DNA from: an uncultured Verrucomicrobiota bacterium
Lineage (GTDB): Bacteria > Verrucomicrobiota > Verrucomicrobiia > Limisphaerales > UBA9464
Length of the DNA stretch: 64,000 nucleotides
NCBI GenBank assembly: GCA_903907995.1
Contig: CAIVQH010000016.1
Span: 1 to 64,000 of the forward strand
Reading direction: 5' to 3'
This document shows positions 49,598-58,537 of this stretch, one piece after another; positions within the stretch are counted from its first letter, which is position 1; each line of letters begins with the position of its first letter. Position numbers and translations under genes: made by a program. The notes beneath the pieces are model-generated. The model searched no databases and had not been told where the DNA came from. It saw only the letters and a program-made list of their open reading frames with translations.

Positions 49598-52348
49598 TCA
49601 CCACGTCAGCTCTTCCACGAATTGGCCGCCGGCTTCCACCGGTACCCGCAGTTCCTTTTGGGCGATTACCGGTTTGCCACCGCCCACAAACTTGAGCTTC
49701 AGCTTGCCGTCCACCGTGTAAGTGCCGTCCGGATTGGCCTGAATCTCACCCGCCGCCGCACGGAACCAGAGGCTGCCTGCCGGCGGGGTGCCAGTGAGCT
49801 TGAAGGTGCGCACGAGGGTCACATCCACGTCCGCCACCTTGGGCACGATGGCGTCTTCGATCAGGAGCCCACCCAAGCCATAGCGGAAGGCCGGCCGGCG
49901 TTTTTCGTCCAGCGTGTAGCCGTGGAACTGCCAGCCGGGCGAGCGGCCCTTAACGGCAGTCGGCCAGGCGGCATCGGCCCGGTCGAGCACCGCGAACGCC
50001 GGCCCTTCCGGCAGCCGCACGATGTGGTTACCGAGCGGCGGTTCGTAGCCCACGCCACGGTCCGTGCTGTGCCGCGAAGCATCGATGAACGCGCCCTGCC
50101 AGATCATGGCGAGCCGGACCTGATTGGCATCAAAGGCGAGGCTCGCGTGTTCCGGGTAGCCGACGCCGATCGCGCGCGAACCGGCGCCGTCGATGAAGTT
50201 GCGATAGATCACGGCTTCCTTGTCCACCAAGATTTCCTTGCTGGCACGCACCAGGCCCAGCGGCACCTCGGCCTTGGCCCCGTCCGCGAGCCACGCCCAG
50301 ATGGCGCGGATCTGAGCCTCGGTGTCGCCGGCGAGGATGCCGGTGTTCACGGCCTTGCCTTCCGGCCAGAAGCTGGGCATGCGCGTGCCCGGCCGCAGCG
50401 CCGCCGGATCGGGCAGGTAGCGGCGGAACCAGTCCCACTTCAGCCGCTCGTGCATCCGGTCGAGGCCGAGGGCGGGAATTCCGAGCGAGGCGAAGTTGCC
50501 GAAGGTGTGGCAGGCGATGCAGCTCAGGCCGTCACGACCGACCAGCTTGTGCCCGAACTTCGCGTCCCGCTCGGTAAGGGCCGGGGCGGGGGCGGCATTG
50601 GTTCGTGAGTCTGCCTGATCGAAAGCGTCTGCCAGCGCGCCAACGTTGGCCTCGCCAAACACCGGCATGCGGGTGGCCATATAGGGGCGGACTTTCACGC
50701 CTTCGCCCAGTACGCGGGCGGTCCACGTCGGTTGGAGCTTGGCGCCGACGGCGTTCAGGTGGGGTGGCAGGCGGCCTTCCTCACCAAGATCCGCTTCGCC
50801 CACGATATGGAACCACGCATCGCGACCGGTCGCGGCGGGGCCGCCGATGCCGTCCCGCGAATGGCAGGCGAAGCAGCTCAGGCGGGTCATCGTCGTGGTA
50901 ATCTGCCGGGCGGGCTTCAACGGTATGGTCAGTGTGCCGGCTTTGGCCATGGTACGGCGCAGGGCGGCGCGTTGAGCGACACTCAGGCCATACTTTGGGG
51001 CCCCGGCGGGGACCGTATCCGCCAGGCAGCCGCCGAGGTTGGGTGGGGCGAGGTCCAAGAGTGGCTTCGCCGGCCTGGCGGCCACACCGGCCATCTGGTG
51101 GCAGGCCGCGCAGTTGAGCTTCGCAAACCATTCGCGACCCTTCGCCGCCTTGGTCGCATCGACGGCAAATGCCGCGTAACCCAGCGGGCGCATCGGCACG
51201 CCGATCCGCTTGAGTGCCGAAGCCGGAATCCGCTGCCGCGAAAAGCCGGGACCCGCCCAACCCACCTTGAACTCAAAGCCGGCACCGTTCTGGTAGAAGC
51301 GTACCTCCAGACCGTGCAGGCCCTTGGTGAGCTTGATCTTGCCCTGCTTTTCCACGGGGGCATGGTCACCGTCGTTGTCCACGATACGCTTGCCTTCCAC
51401 GTCGAGCGTCGAGCCGTCGTCAGACTCAGTGAAGAAGGTGTATTCGCCATCGGCCGGGGCCTCGATCAGGCCGGTGAAGCGCAGGCCGAAGCTCTCCTTG
51501 CGCTGGGCCAGCTTCGCCGTCAGTTCCGGCGTGTCACCGGAGGCCTTGGGCTTCAGCTTGTCGAAATCGGCACAGCCGCCGAACGACGATTCGTAATACT
51601 CCCACTTGAGGCCGGCGATGGTGGCGGCCGTCTGCGTGCTGTCCTGCAATTCCGGCACCTGGGCCCGGAGCAGGTAGGTCGCCAGCGCCTGGGCGTCGCC
51701 CGCGTTCAGATTGAGTGACGGCATCCGGCCGCCCGGGTGCAGTTTCACCGGGTCCTGCAGGAACCGGGCGAGCTCGGTGACAAAATACTTATGTGCCAGA
51801 TCGCCGAGCGGGATGGCTTCGCTGACCGCACGTTCGAAGACGGCGGGCGTCACGCCTTCCGGTCGGACCTCCGGTGCGTGGCACGCCACGCACCCGATGG
51901 AATGAAACAGCTCGCGACCCTGCTGGATGCGGGCCGGGTCTGCCGAGGAACCTTCGGCCTCACCCGCCGGCTGCTGGGAGATCAGGAAGTGAACCAGGGT
52001 GTCGGCGGCATCCGCGCGCTCCGCCGCCGGAATGCCGGCGAACAGGTCCGGCATGGCCGACCCGGGCTTGGTGGACTCGTGATTCAGGAGCCAGGAACCC
52101 AGCCACTGCGGAGTCAGGCGCAGGCCGGCAGCACCCAATAACGGAGCCGCACGGGAGGTGAGCCGTTTGGCGATTTCCGGTGGAACCGTGTGGCAGGCGC
52201 TGCAGTTCAGCTCGCCGAGCAGCATCTCGCCTTCATCCACGCCGGGTGGAAGCACGAGCGGCCCAGCGAAACCGTCGCCGCGCACCGGGTTGCCGAGCGC
52301 AAGCGCGAGCAGGCCGAGACCCGCCAACCATAGCCGAAAGGGGAACAT
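49598..52348 (-). CDS. Five-haem c-type cytochrome with PA14 domain
   Basis: The 916-residue exported protein has a signal (MFPFRLWLAGLGLLALALG) and five CxxCH haem-binding sites: CSACH (near residue 47), CVACH (156), CAACH (416), CFACH (494) and CIACH (612). A PA14-like domain lies at about 250-370 (FTGLIEAPADGEYTFFTESDDGS). The C-terminal ~230 residues are beta-rich. Alternation of haem and carbohydrate-type domains is common in PVC bacteria. I set the start at ATG 52348; an upstream ATG at 52534 would add 62 residues with no signal, partly from a word repeat. It probably takes electrons from the protein encoded next. Confidence 0.85.
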   Translation of the reverse strand: MFPFRLWLAGLGLLALALGNPVRGDGFAGPLVLPPGVDEGEMLLGELNCSACHTVPPEIAKRLTSRAAPLLGAAGLRLTPQWLGSWLLNHESTKPGSAMPDLFAGIPAAERADAADTLVHFLISQQPAGEAEGSSADPARIQQGRELFHSIGCVACHAPEVRPEGVTPAVFERAVSEAIPLGDLAHKYFVTELARFLQDPVKLHPGGRMPSLNLNAGDAQALATYLLRAQVPELQDSTQTAATIAGLKWEYYESSFGGCADFDKLKPKASGDTPELTAKLAQRKESFGLRFTGLIEAPADGEYTFFTESDDGSTLDVEGKRIVDNDGDHAPVEKQGKIKLTKGLHGLEVRFYQNGAGFEFKVGWAGPGFSRQRIPASALKRIGVPMRPLGYAAFAVDATKAAKGREWFAKLNCAACHQMAGVAARPAKPLLDLAPPNLGGCLADTVPAGAPKYGLSVAQRAALRRTMAKAGTLTIPLKPARQITTTMTRLSCFACHSRDGIGGPAATGRDAWFHIVGEADLGEEGRLPPHLNAVGAKLQPTWTARVLGEGVKVRPYMATRMPVFGEANVGALADAFDQADSRTNAAPAPALTERDAKFGHKLVGRDGLSCIACHTFGNFASLGIPALGLDRMHERLKWDWFRRYLPDPAALRPGTRMPSFWPEGKAVNTGILAGDTEAQIRAIWAWLADGAKAEVPLGLVRASKEILVDKEAVIYRNFIDGAGSRAIGVGYPEHASLAFDANQVRLAMIWQGAFIDASRHSTDRGVGYEPPLGNHIVRLPEGPAFAVLDRADAAWPTAVKGRSPGWQFHGYTLDEKRRPAFRYGLGGLLIEDAIVPKVADVDVTLVRTFKLTGTPPAGSLWFRAAAGEIQANPDGTYTVDGKLKLKFVGGGKPVIAQKELRVPVEAGGQFVEELTW

Positions 52349-52491
52349 GACCCGCGTCGGACGCGCCGGTCGGTCGGCAAATTCAGCGGACGCATCGGGC
52401 CGGACCCGACGTGGCTGGCGGTAAAATGCGGAGGGAGTCACGGGCGGATATTTGCCCGTCTGCGCGGCGCTGGCCAACCAGAAGCGTGAAA

Positions 52492-52583
52492 AATCAGTGA
52501 AACAGTAATCAGTGTTCAGTAAGTCAGTCCCCAACGGGCGGGAGCGTTTGGTTCACTGATCACTGATTACTGATTTACTGATT
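52492..52583. repeat. CAGT-word inverted repeat between recG and the cytochrome gene
   Basis: The left arm (52492-52522) and right arm (52552-52583) are imperfect reverse complements built of AATCAGTGATCAGT-like words. The right arm runs into the last codons of recG (stop at 52575). It could act as a transcription-ending stem-loop, but lacks a T-run. Confidence 0.7.
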
Positions 52584-54716
52584 ACTACCCCCACCCAGCG
52601 ACTTCCGTACGAGCTCACGTGCCTCCTCGACCAGGGCGCGGTCGTGGCGCAGGTCGCCGAAGCGGAAATCAGGCACGCCACTCTGCTCCCGGCCGATCAG
52701 GTCACCAGGACCGCGCAGGCGCAGGTCAGCTTCGGCGAGGGCAAAGCCGTCGGTGGTCTCGGCCAGCACCTTCAGCCGCTGCTTCGCCGTGTCGGTCTTC
52801 TGTTCGGCTACCAGGATGCAGTGCGATTCGTGGGCTCCGCGGCCAATGCGTCCGCGCAACTGGTGGAGCTGGGCGAGGCCGAACTGGTCGGCATCCTCGA
52901 TGAGCATCACGGTCGCGTTGGGTACATCCACACCGACCTCAATCACACTGGTGGCGACCAGCGCCTTCACCGTGCCGTTGCGGAAGGCGGTCATTACCGA
53001 CTCCTTCTCCTCCGACCGCAGCTGACCATGCAGCAGGCCGACGCGGTGCGGTGCCAACTCCTTCTGCACCCGGGCGAATTCTTTGGTGACGGCTTTAACC
53101 TCATCGTGATCGGACTCGCTGACGCGCGGGTAAACGACGTAGGCCTGCCGGCCTTTCTCCAGTTCCGCACGGACGAACGCCCACACCCTGGGCAGGGCCG
53201 CCGCGTCGCGCACATGGGTGCGAATGCGCGCCCGACCGGCCGGCAGTTGATCCAGGACGCTCACGTCGAGATCCCCGTAAAGCGTCAGGCCGAGCGTGCG
53301 CGGGATGGGCGTGGCGGTCATCACGAGCAGGTGGGGGAACCGCCCGCCATCGCGGCCCTTGCGGAGCAGTTGCTCGCGTTGGGCGACCCCGAATTTGTGC
53401 TGCTCGTCGATGATGACCAGCCCGAGCCGGTCGAGCGTTACCGAATCCTCCAGCAACGCGTGGGTGCCCACTACAAGCCGGGGGAGTCCCGGGTTCCGGG
53501 TCCTAGGTCCCGAGTTGCCGAGGCTCAGTCCGACTTGGGACTCGGGACCTTGGACGCGGGACGTTTTCCGGCTCCCCGTCCGCAGTTCCACCGTGATTCC
53601 GAGCGGTTCGAGCCAGCGCGTGAAGTTGCGGTGGAGCTGCTCGGCCAAGATCTCGGTCGGGGCCATCAGGGCGACGTTGCAGCCGCTTTCCAGGGCCATC
53701 AGGGCGGTACCGGCGGCCACGACGGTCTTGCCGGAGCCGACGTCCCCTTGCAGCAGCCGGCGCATGGGGACCGGGCCGCCCATGTCGGCGCGCAACTCGC
53801 GTAATACCCGGACTTGGGCCTCGGTGAGCTTGAAGCCCAGCGCGGCGAGGAAGGGCTTCATCAGCCGGTTGTCGCCGGAGCAGGGGAACGCGCGGGCGTT
53901 GCGTTCGAGTTTCTGCCGCCGCCGCTGGATTTCCAGTTGCAGCTCCACAAACTCATCGAGTGCCAGCCGCTGCCGCGCGCGATCGGCGTCGGCAAGTTCG
54001 TTGGGGAAATGCAGGGACCGGATGGCCTCCGCTCGCCGGGGCAGGGGGCGGGCTTCCAGTTCGAGCTGCTCGCGGGCGGCATCGACGGCGGCCCGTGTGC
54101 GCACGGCAGTGAGATCCATTTCCGGGTGCGCGTCTCGCACTTGGTCCGCAAATTCCTGGACGGCCCGCCACACGATGCTGCGGACGGCACGCTGCGGCAG
54201 CCCCTCGGTGAGCGGGTAAATGGGAACCACGCGGTTGATGTGCACCGTGATGTCGTCACCGTTCTCCACTTTTTCCGTCTCGGGATGGTCCATCGTGCGC
54301 GGCTTCAGCAGGTTCGGCTTGCCGAAGACCATCACCTCGTCGCCGACGGCGAAGAGGCGTTCGAGAAACGGGAGATTCCACCACCGGCAGTGCAGCCGCG
54401 CCGAGCCATCCTCCAGCACGAACTCGTACACCGAGCGCGCCCCGCCACGAAAGCGCTTCACGCCCGACGCCACGATCTTGCCAAAGACGGTCGCGCTCTT
54501 CCCCAGCTCCAACTCGCGAATGGTGATGAACTTCCGCCGGTCCTCATAGCGGCGCGGCGCGTGCAGCAGCAGGTCACCGACCGTGCGGACGCCGAGCCGG
54601 GCGAACATCTCCGTCCGCTCGATGCCCACCCCGTAAATGATGCCCACCGGTGACGCCAGCGATCTCGCCGCCGGTTTTACGGCGGGAGACGGGAGCGATT
54701 CACGGACCGGCGGCAC
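52575..54716 (-). CDS. recG: ATP-dependent DNA helicase RecG
   Basis: The 713-residue helicase reverses stalled forks and branch-migrates Holliday junctions. It has an N-terminal wedge/OB domain (about 20-170) and helicase motifs LLQGDVGSGKTVVA (I), MAPTEILAEQ (Ia), VIIDEQHKFG (II), MTATPIPRTL (III), VIEVGVDVPNA and QLRGRIGRG (VI). Between motifs Ia and the VVGTHAL segment, residues about 385-411 are encoded by a GGGAC-word inverted repeat (53484-53563), where other RecG proteins have a shorter basic helix. The start is uncertain; GTG at 54716 keeps the family N-terminus. Confidence 0.9.
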   Translation of the reverse strand: MPPVRESLPSPAVKPAARSLASPVGIIYGVGIERTEMFARLGVRTVGDLLLHAPRRYEDRRKFITIRELELGKSATVFGKIVASGVKRFRGGARSVYEFVLEDGSARLHCRWWNLPFLERLFAVGDEVMVFGKPNLLKPRTMDHPETEKVENGDDITVHINRVVPIYPLTEGLPQRAVRSIVWRAVQEFADQVRDAHPEMDLTAVRTRAAVDAAREQLELEARPLPRRAEAIRSLHFPNELADADRARQRLALDEFVELQLEIQRRRQKLERNARAFPCSGDNRLMKPFLAALGFKLTEAQVRVLRELRADMGGPVPMRRLLQGDVGSGKTVVAAGTALMALESGCNVALMAPTEILAEQLHRNFTRWLEPLGITVELRTGSRKTSRVQGPESQVGLSLGNSGPRTRNPGLPRLVVGTHALLEDSVTLDRLGLVIIDEQHKFGVAQREQLLRKGRDGGRFPHLLVMTATPIPRTLGLTLYGDLDVSVLDQLPAGRARIRTHVRDAAALPRVWAFVRAELEKGRQAYVVYPRVSESDHDEVKAVTKEFARVQKELAPHRVGLLHGQLRSEEKESVMTAFRNGTVKALVATSVIEVGVDVPNATVMLIEDADQFGLAQLHQLRGRIGRGAHESHCILVAEQKTDTAKQRLKVLAETTDGFALAEADLRLRGPGDLIGREQSGVPDFRFGDLRHDRALVEEARELVRKSLGGGSNQ
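53484..53563. repeat. GGGAC-word inverted repeat inside recG
   Basis: GGGTCCTAGGTCCCGAGT (53498-53515) and the reverse complement of 53540-53557 agree at 16 of 18 positions, flanking a 24-nt loop. Words match the repeats at 11788-11977 and near 39940. The frame is kept; the encoded stretch is Pro/Gly/Arg/Ser-rich. Confidence 0.75.
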
Positions 54717-54952
54717 CGGCGCAGCGTGACACGGACTTTTGCGCGGGACGAAGAAAAGTGTGCGCGAGGAATGGGAGCACCAGACGCCAAGCTCCAAGCG
54801 CCAATGAAACACCAAGCTCCAAGTTTCGAAGGCCTCGGAGCGTTCACACCTTGGAGGTTGAAGCTTCTCTGGAGGTTGGAGCTTGGACTTTGGTGCTTCT
54901 TCGTTTGTTCCCGAGCCTTGACGTCCTGCGTCCCTCCGCGTGTCCTCTGCGG
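54717..54952. repeat. CCAAGCTCC-word inverted repeat between divergent genes
   Basis: The arm at 54777-54797 (GCACCAGACGCCAAGCTCCAA) is complementary to 54876-54896 at 18 of 21 positions. Additional copies of CACCAAGCTCCAAG and GGAGGTTGGAG lie between them. The divergent recG and hydrolase promoters must lie in or beside this element. Confidence 0.65.
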
Positions 54953-56272
54953 GTGCAATTCCCGAAACGTCTCGTGCCTGCCTTGGCCGGTCTGATTTTC
55001 GCCACCGCCACGGTTTTTGCCGGCCCCCTTGAAGACTATGTCAATGCGCCCGACGCGTCTTTCAACTGGAAGCGCAACGAGCAGAAGGCGCTGCCGCACG
55101 CGACCATGACGCACCTCGAACTGGTGTCCCAGACGTGGCATGGCCAGTTCTGGAGCCACCATCTGCTGGTGGTGCGGCCCGAGAAACTCACCCATCCGGA
55201 GATCGCCCTGCTGTTTGTCACCGGCGGCGGTTACGGCTCACCGGATGAGAAGGAGGCGGAACGCTTCAACCTCATCGCCCAGCGCGCCGGGGCCATCGCG
55301 GCGATCATCACCAAGACGCCCAACCAGCCGCTCTACGACGGTCGCACCGAGGATGCCCTGATCGCCTACACGTTCATCCAGTACCTCAAGACCGGCGACA
55401 AGACCTGGCCGCTGCTGTTTCCGATGGTGAAGAGCGCCGTTCGCGGCATGGACACGGTCCAGCAGTTCGCCCAGAAGGAATGGGGGCAGGACGTGAAGCA
55501 GTTCGTCATCTCCGGCGCAAGCAAGCGTGGCTGGACCACCTGGCTCACCGGTGCCACCGACGCACGCGTCAAGGCCATCGCCCCGATGGTCATCGACATG
55601 CTCAACATGAAAAAGCAGCTCGAATGGACCGGCAAAATGTACGGCCGCCAGAGCGAGGAGATCAACGACTACACCGAGGTGCACCTCGACACCCGCGACG
55701 ACGAGCCGATGCGCCAGCTCCGCTCCTGGGTCGATCCGTATGCCTACCGCGCCCGCTACACCATGCCCAAGCTGCTGCTGCTCGGCAGCAACGACCCCTA
55801 CTGGGTGGTCGATTCCCTCCGCAACTACTGGGACGACCTGCCCGCCCAGAAGGTGGTCTTCCAGACACCCAACGCCGGTCACGACCTCGGCGGCGGCAAG
55901 GACGCCATCGTCACGCTCGCGAACTGGTTCGCGCAGGTCGCCAACAATGATCCGTTGCCAGATGTCGGTTGGAAGCTGCATGACGGCGCCAATGGCCCGG
56001 CCGGCATCGACGTGACGGTGAACCGCCCCGCAAAGGCGATCCGCCTTTGGAGCGCCCACTCCAAGGACCGCGATTTCCGCGATGACAAGTGGACCAGCCG
56101 CGAGTTGCCCCTCGGGGCCGACCACCAATCCGCCCATGCCGACGTGGAAAAGCCCGCCGCCGGCTTCGATGCCTTCTTCGCCGAGATCGAACTGCCCACC
56201 CCGCAGGGCGACACCTACAAGCTCTCCACCCAGGCCCAGGTCGTGCCGGATTTCGTGAACAAAAACCCCTGA
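54953..56272 (+). CDS. PhoPQ-activated pathogenicity-related family hydrolase (PqaA-like)
   Basis: The 439-residue exported protein belongs to the PhoPQ_related family of secreted alpha/beta-hydrolase-like proteins. Features are the signal (LVPALAGLIFATATVFA), TWHGQFWSHHLLVVRP, LFVTGGGYG, a nucleophile elbow ISGASKRGWT with Ser in GAS-type context, and LLLGSNDPYWVVD and AGHDLGGG placed like the acid and histidine. No biochemical activity is firmly known to me for the family. Start GTG 54953 yields the signal; longer frames begin in the word repeat and are rejected. Confidence 0.82.
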   Translation: MQFPKRLVPALAGLIFATATVFAGPLEDYVNAPDASFNWKRNEQKALPHATMTHLELVSQTWHGQFWSHHLLVVRPEKLTHPEIALLFVTGGGYGSPDEKEAERFNLIAQRAGAIAAIITKTPNQPLYDGRTEDALIAYTFIQYLKTGDKTWPLLFPMVKSAVRGMDTVQQFAQKEWGQDVKQFVISGASKRGWTTWLTGATDARVKAIAPMVIDMLNMKKQLEWTGKMYGRQSEEINDYTEVHLDTRDDEPMRQLRSWVDPYAYRARYTMPKLLLLGSNDPYWVVDSLRNYWDDLPAQKVVFQTPNAGHDLGGGKDAIVTLANWFAQVANNDPLPDVGWKLHDGANGPAGIDVTVNRPAKAIRLWSAHSKDRDFRDDKWTSRELPLGADHQSAHADVEKPAAGFDAFFAEIELPTPQGDTYKLSTQAQVVPDFVNKNP

Positions 56273-56373
56273 GAGTGGCGAGTGACGAGTTGCGAATTTC
56301 GAATTGAGGACTGCGAGCCCGTTTGAAGTGGCGGGTGGTGGGGAAAACCAGAAGCCGGCACCATGGGCGCGGT
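56273..56373. repeat. TTCGA-word stretch after the PqaA-like gene
   Basis: GAGTGACGAGTTGCGAATTTCGAATTG-like words occupy about 56279-56308. No gene or terminator was recognised. Confidence 0.35.
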
Positions 56374-56500
56374 AGCGTCTTGGAGTGCGGCAGTCCTCTG
56401 CCGCTTTCAACTGCCGGATGGATCGACAATGGGCTGAGGCATGCCTGCCTCTTGCCGGTAGCCCCGACCAAAGCGGTAGAGGACTACCGCACTCCAAGAC
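56374..56500. repeat. REP/MITE-like element, copy B
   Basis: The left end (56377-56404) and the reverse complement of the right end (56473-56500) agree at 26 of 28 positions (GTCTTGGAGTGCGG core). The inner part contains CTGCCGGATGGATCG, as in copy A at 16367-16493 read on the other strand. It lies between convergent genes. The bases from 56501 to 56617 show nothing recognisable. Confidence 0.8.
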
Positions 56501-56617
56501 CTCGCGGACTTTGCGGCGGGCTTTGAATCCTGTGGCGGACTGCGATACAGCTGATCAGGCAATCCGCGCACGCCCGGCAATGCACTGCCGGCCGTGCTGG
56601 CAGCGCATCCACATCTT

Positions 56618-57592
56618 TCATTTCGGGTAATCGCGCCAGAGCCAGCGGAGGGAGTCGGGCAGGATCGCGCCGCCGTGGTTGCCGCTGTGGCGGCCGCCGC
56701 CAAGCACGTATTTGTAGTCGTAGTCCTTGTTCTCCAGCGCGGAGGCCATGTTCAGGTTGCCTTCCACCCAATCCCAACCGGGCCGGCGGCTGCGGTTGTC
56801 ATTTTCACCGTCCTGCAGGAAAATCCGGATCGGCTTCGGTTCGGCGGCGCGGATGATCTCGGGGTATTTGTTGCCGCCCCGGATGTTCGTGAAGCTGCCC
56901 ACGTGCGTGAGCACCTTGTGAAACTGGTCGGGCCGTTCCCAGGCGACCGTCCATGCACAGATGCCGCCGCTGCTGATGCCGGCGATCGCGTGGCCGTCGG
57001 GATCGTCGGTGATGTTATAGAGCTTCTTCACCTCGGGAAGGATCTCGTTGATCAGGAAGTCGGAATAGGCGGCACCGAGCGAGTCGTACTCGAAGCTGCG
57101 GTTCTGCGGCTCCGGCTGCCAGCCCCGGGGCGAGTTCGCAGGGAATTCGGCCTGCTTGAAGCCCGGATCGATGAACACCCCGATGGTCACGGGCATCTCC
57201 TTCGCCGCAATCAGGTTGTCGAACACGACCGGTACCCGGAAATCTCCGTCCTCTTTGAGGTAGGTATGGCCGTCCTGAAAAACCATGAGCGCGGCGGGCT
57301 TGGCCGGATCGTATTGCGCGGGCACATAGATCGACCAATGGCGGATGGTGTTCGTGAACACCTTGCTGTCCTTCCAGACGTAGTCGGTGACCTTGCCGTG
57401 CGGGACGCCTTCCTTGCGCAGGGAATCCGGGCCGAGCGGGTATTTCACCTCGGGCTTGGGGAATCGGGTTTCCGCGCGGCGGACGTTGTTGGTCTTGGGC
57501 GGCGTGGTGGACGCTGCCGGATTGGCGGTCTGCGCCACGGCCGAGACCATCAGCAAAGCCGTGGCCATCAACCGGATCAGGGGTGTTTTCAT
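56618..57592 (-). CDS. Secreted esterase (enterochelin-esterase-like alpha/beta hydrolase)
   Basis: The 324-residue exported enzyme has a signal (LMATALLMVSAVAQ) and an esterase-D-like fold: YVPAQYDPAKPAALMVFQDG, then TIGVFIDPG, the nucleophile elbow IAGISSGGICAW (Ser in GxSxG), and the late YKYVLGGGRHSGNHGGA supplying the histidine. Relatives include Fes-like esterases, feruloyl esterases and acyltransferases acting on plant or glycan esters. The ATG at 57592 is preferred since it begins the signal; 30 upstream codons are rejected. Confidence 0.82.
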   Translation of the reverse strand: MKTPLIRLMATALLMVSAVAQTANPAASTTPPKTNNVRRAETRFPKPEVKYPLGPDSLRKEGVPHGKVTDYVWKDSKVFTNTIRHWSIYVPAQYDPAKPAALMVFQDGHTYLKEDGDFRVPVVFDNLIAAKEMPVTIGVFIDPGFKQAEFPANSPRGWQPEPQNRSFEYDSLGAAYSDFLINEILPEVKKLYNITDDPDGHAIAGISSGGICAWTVAWERPDQFHKVLTHVGSFTNIRGGNKYPEIIRAAEPKPIRIFLQDGENDNRSRRPGWDWVEGNLNMASALENKDYDYKYVLGGGRHSGNHGGAILPDSLRWLWRDYPK

Positions 57593-57691
57593 GCGCAAGC
57601 TGGTACGGGAACGGGTTTTCGGACGCAACCGAGAAGCGGCAGCTTCAAGGAAGTCATCGGAGACCGGTGAACAGTGTCCCATAGCTAAGTA

Positions 57692-57773
57692 AGTCAGTGA
57701 TCAGTAAACAGTAATCAGTTACACCACGCTTCCACCCGCTGGGAGCTGACTCACTGTTTACTGATCACTGACT
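57692..57773. repeat. Perfect 21-bp CAGT-word inverted repeat
   Basis: AGTCAGTGATCAGTAAACAGT (57692-57712) is repeated as an exact reverse complement at 57753-57773, with a 40-nt loop between. It lies between two minus-strand genes, 17 bases from the stop of the upstream one. The same words occur at 8205-8314, 52492-52583 and 58881-58909. Confidence 0.85.
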
Positions 57774-57789
57774 CACCAGCTCCCCACCC

Positions 57790-58422
57790 TCACGAAAACC
57801 GGTCGTTCGTCCACGGGTCGGCCGTGTTGGAGTAGCCGCGCACCTCCCAGAAGCCGAGGATGTCGCGGTCCATGAAGGTGATCTCGCGGATCCACTTCGC
57901 GCCCTTCCAGGCGTAGCGCTTGGGCACGATGACGCGGGCGGGACCGCCATGCTCGCGGGGCAGGGGAGCGCCGTTCCACGAGTGCGCGATGAGCACGTCG
58001 TCATCCATGAGCACATCCAGGGGGTTGTTGGTGGAATATCCGTCGTAGCTCTTGAAAAAGACGTGCGTGGCGCTGGCCTTGAGCTTCACCAGCTCGGCCA
58101 GCGTAAAGAAGGAGACCCCTTCCCAAGCCATGTCGAACTGGCTCCAGGTCGTGACGCAGTGAAAATCGCTTACGTCCTTGAACTGCGGCAGGGCGAGAAA
58201 ATCGCTCCACTTGAGCGTCACGGGGTTCTCGACGTGGCCGCCGATCTTCAGTTCCCAGCGCTCAGGGGGCAGCTCGGGTTTGACGCCGAGATCAAGCACG
58301 GGAAAGTTGGTGACCTGCCGCTGCCCGGGAGGCAGGCGGTCTTCGGAGCGGGCCGACGGCTTTTCCGTGCCGGCCATCTTGCGGGCCCAGCGTTCCTTGG
58401 CCGCGATGTAGGCTTCTTTCAT
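57790..58422 (-). CDS. Molybdopterin-dependent oxidoreductase, sulfite-oxidase fold
   Basis: The 210-residue protein is a compact sulfite-oxidase-type molybdopterin domain. The molybdenum-ligand cysteine is Cys89 in DFHCVTTWS, and the family motifs DGYSTN, LIAHSWNGAPLPREHGGPAR and KWIREITFMD follow. It lacks the TAT signal of MsrP/YedY and any haem partner, so it may be cytoplasmic. Similar short proteins are common but uncharacterised. It depends on molybdenum cofactor, consistent with the modE/modA genes at 43-44.7 kb. Confidence 0.88.
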   Translation of the reverse strand: MKEAYIAAKERWARKMAGTEKPSARSEDRLPPGQRQVTNFPVLDLGVKPELPPERWELKIGGHVENPVTLKWSDFLALPQFKDVSDFHCVTTWSQFDMAWEGVSFFTLAELVKLKASATHVFFKSYDGYSTNNPLDVLMDDDVLIAHSWNGAPLPREHGGPARVIVPKRYAWKGAKWIREITFMDRDILGFWEVRGYSNTADPWTNDRFS

Positions 58423-58475
58423 CGCCGTTAGTGTGCGGGCGGCCCGGGGGAACGCAAGTGGACGGAGAATTAGAC

Positions 58476-58504
58476 TTGCAGCCGATTCCGCCGAACGGTA
58501 AATA
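58476..58504 (+). promoter_or_regulatory. Sigma-70-like promoter of rpmB
   Basis: TTGCAG (58476-58481) and TAAATA (58499-58504) are spaced by exactly 17 bases, placing transcription start near 58511, about 27 bases before the rpmB ATG. The leader is short and A-rich (AAGGCTAAAAATAT). Confidence 0.65.
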
Positions 58505-58537
58505 CCTCGCTCCTTTACGAAGTAAGGCTAAAAATAT

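Noticed and set aside
54650-54952. Longer N-terminus of the PqaA-like hydrolase
   Set aside because: It would translate the CCAAGCTCC word repeat and place the signal peptide internally.
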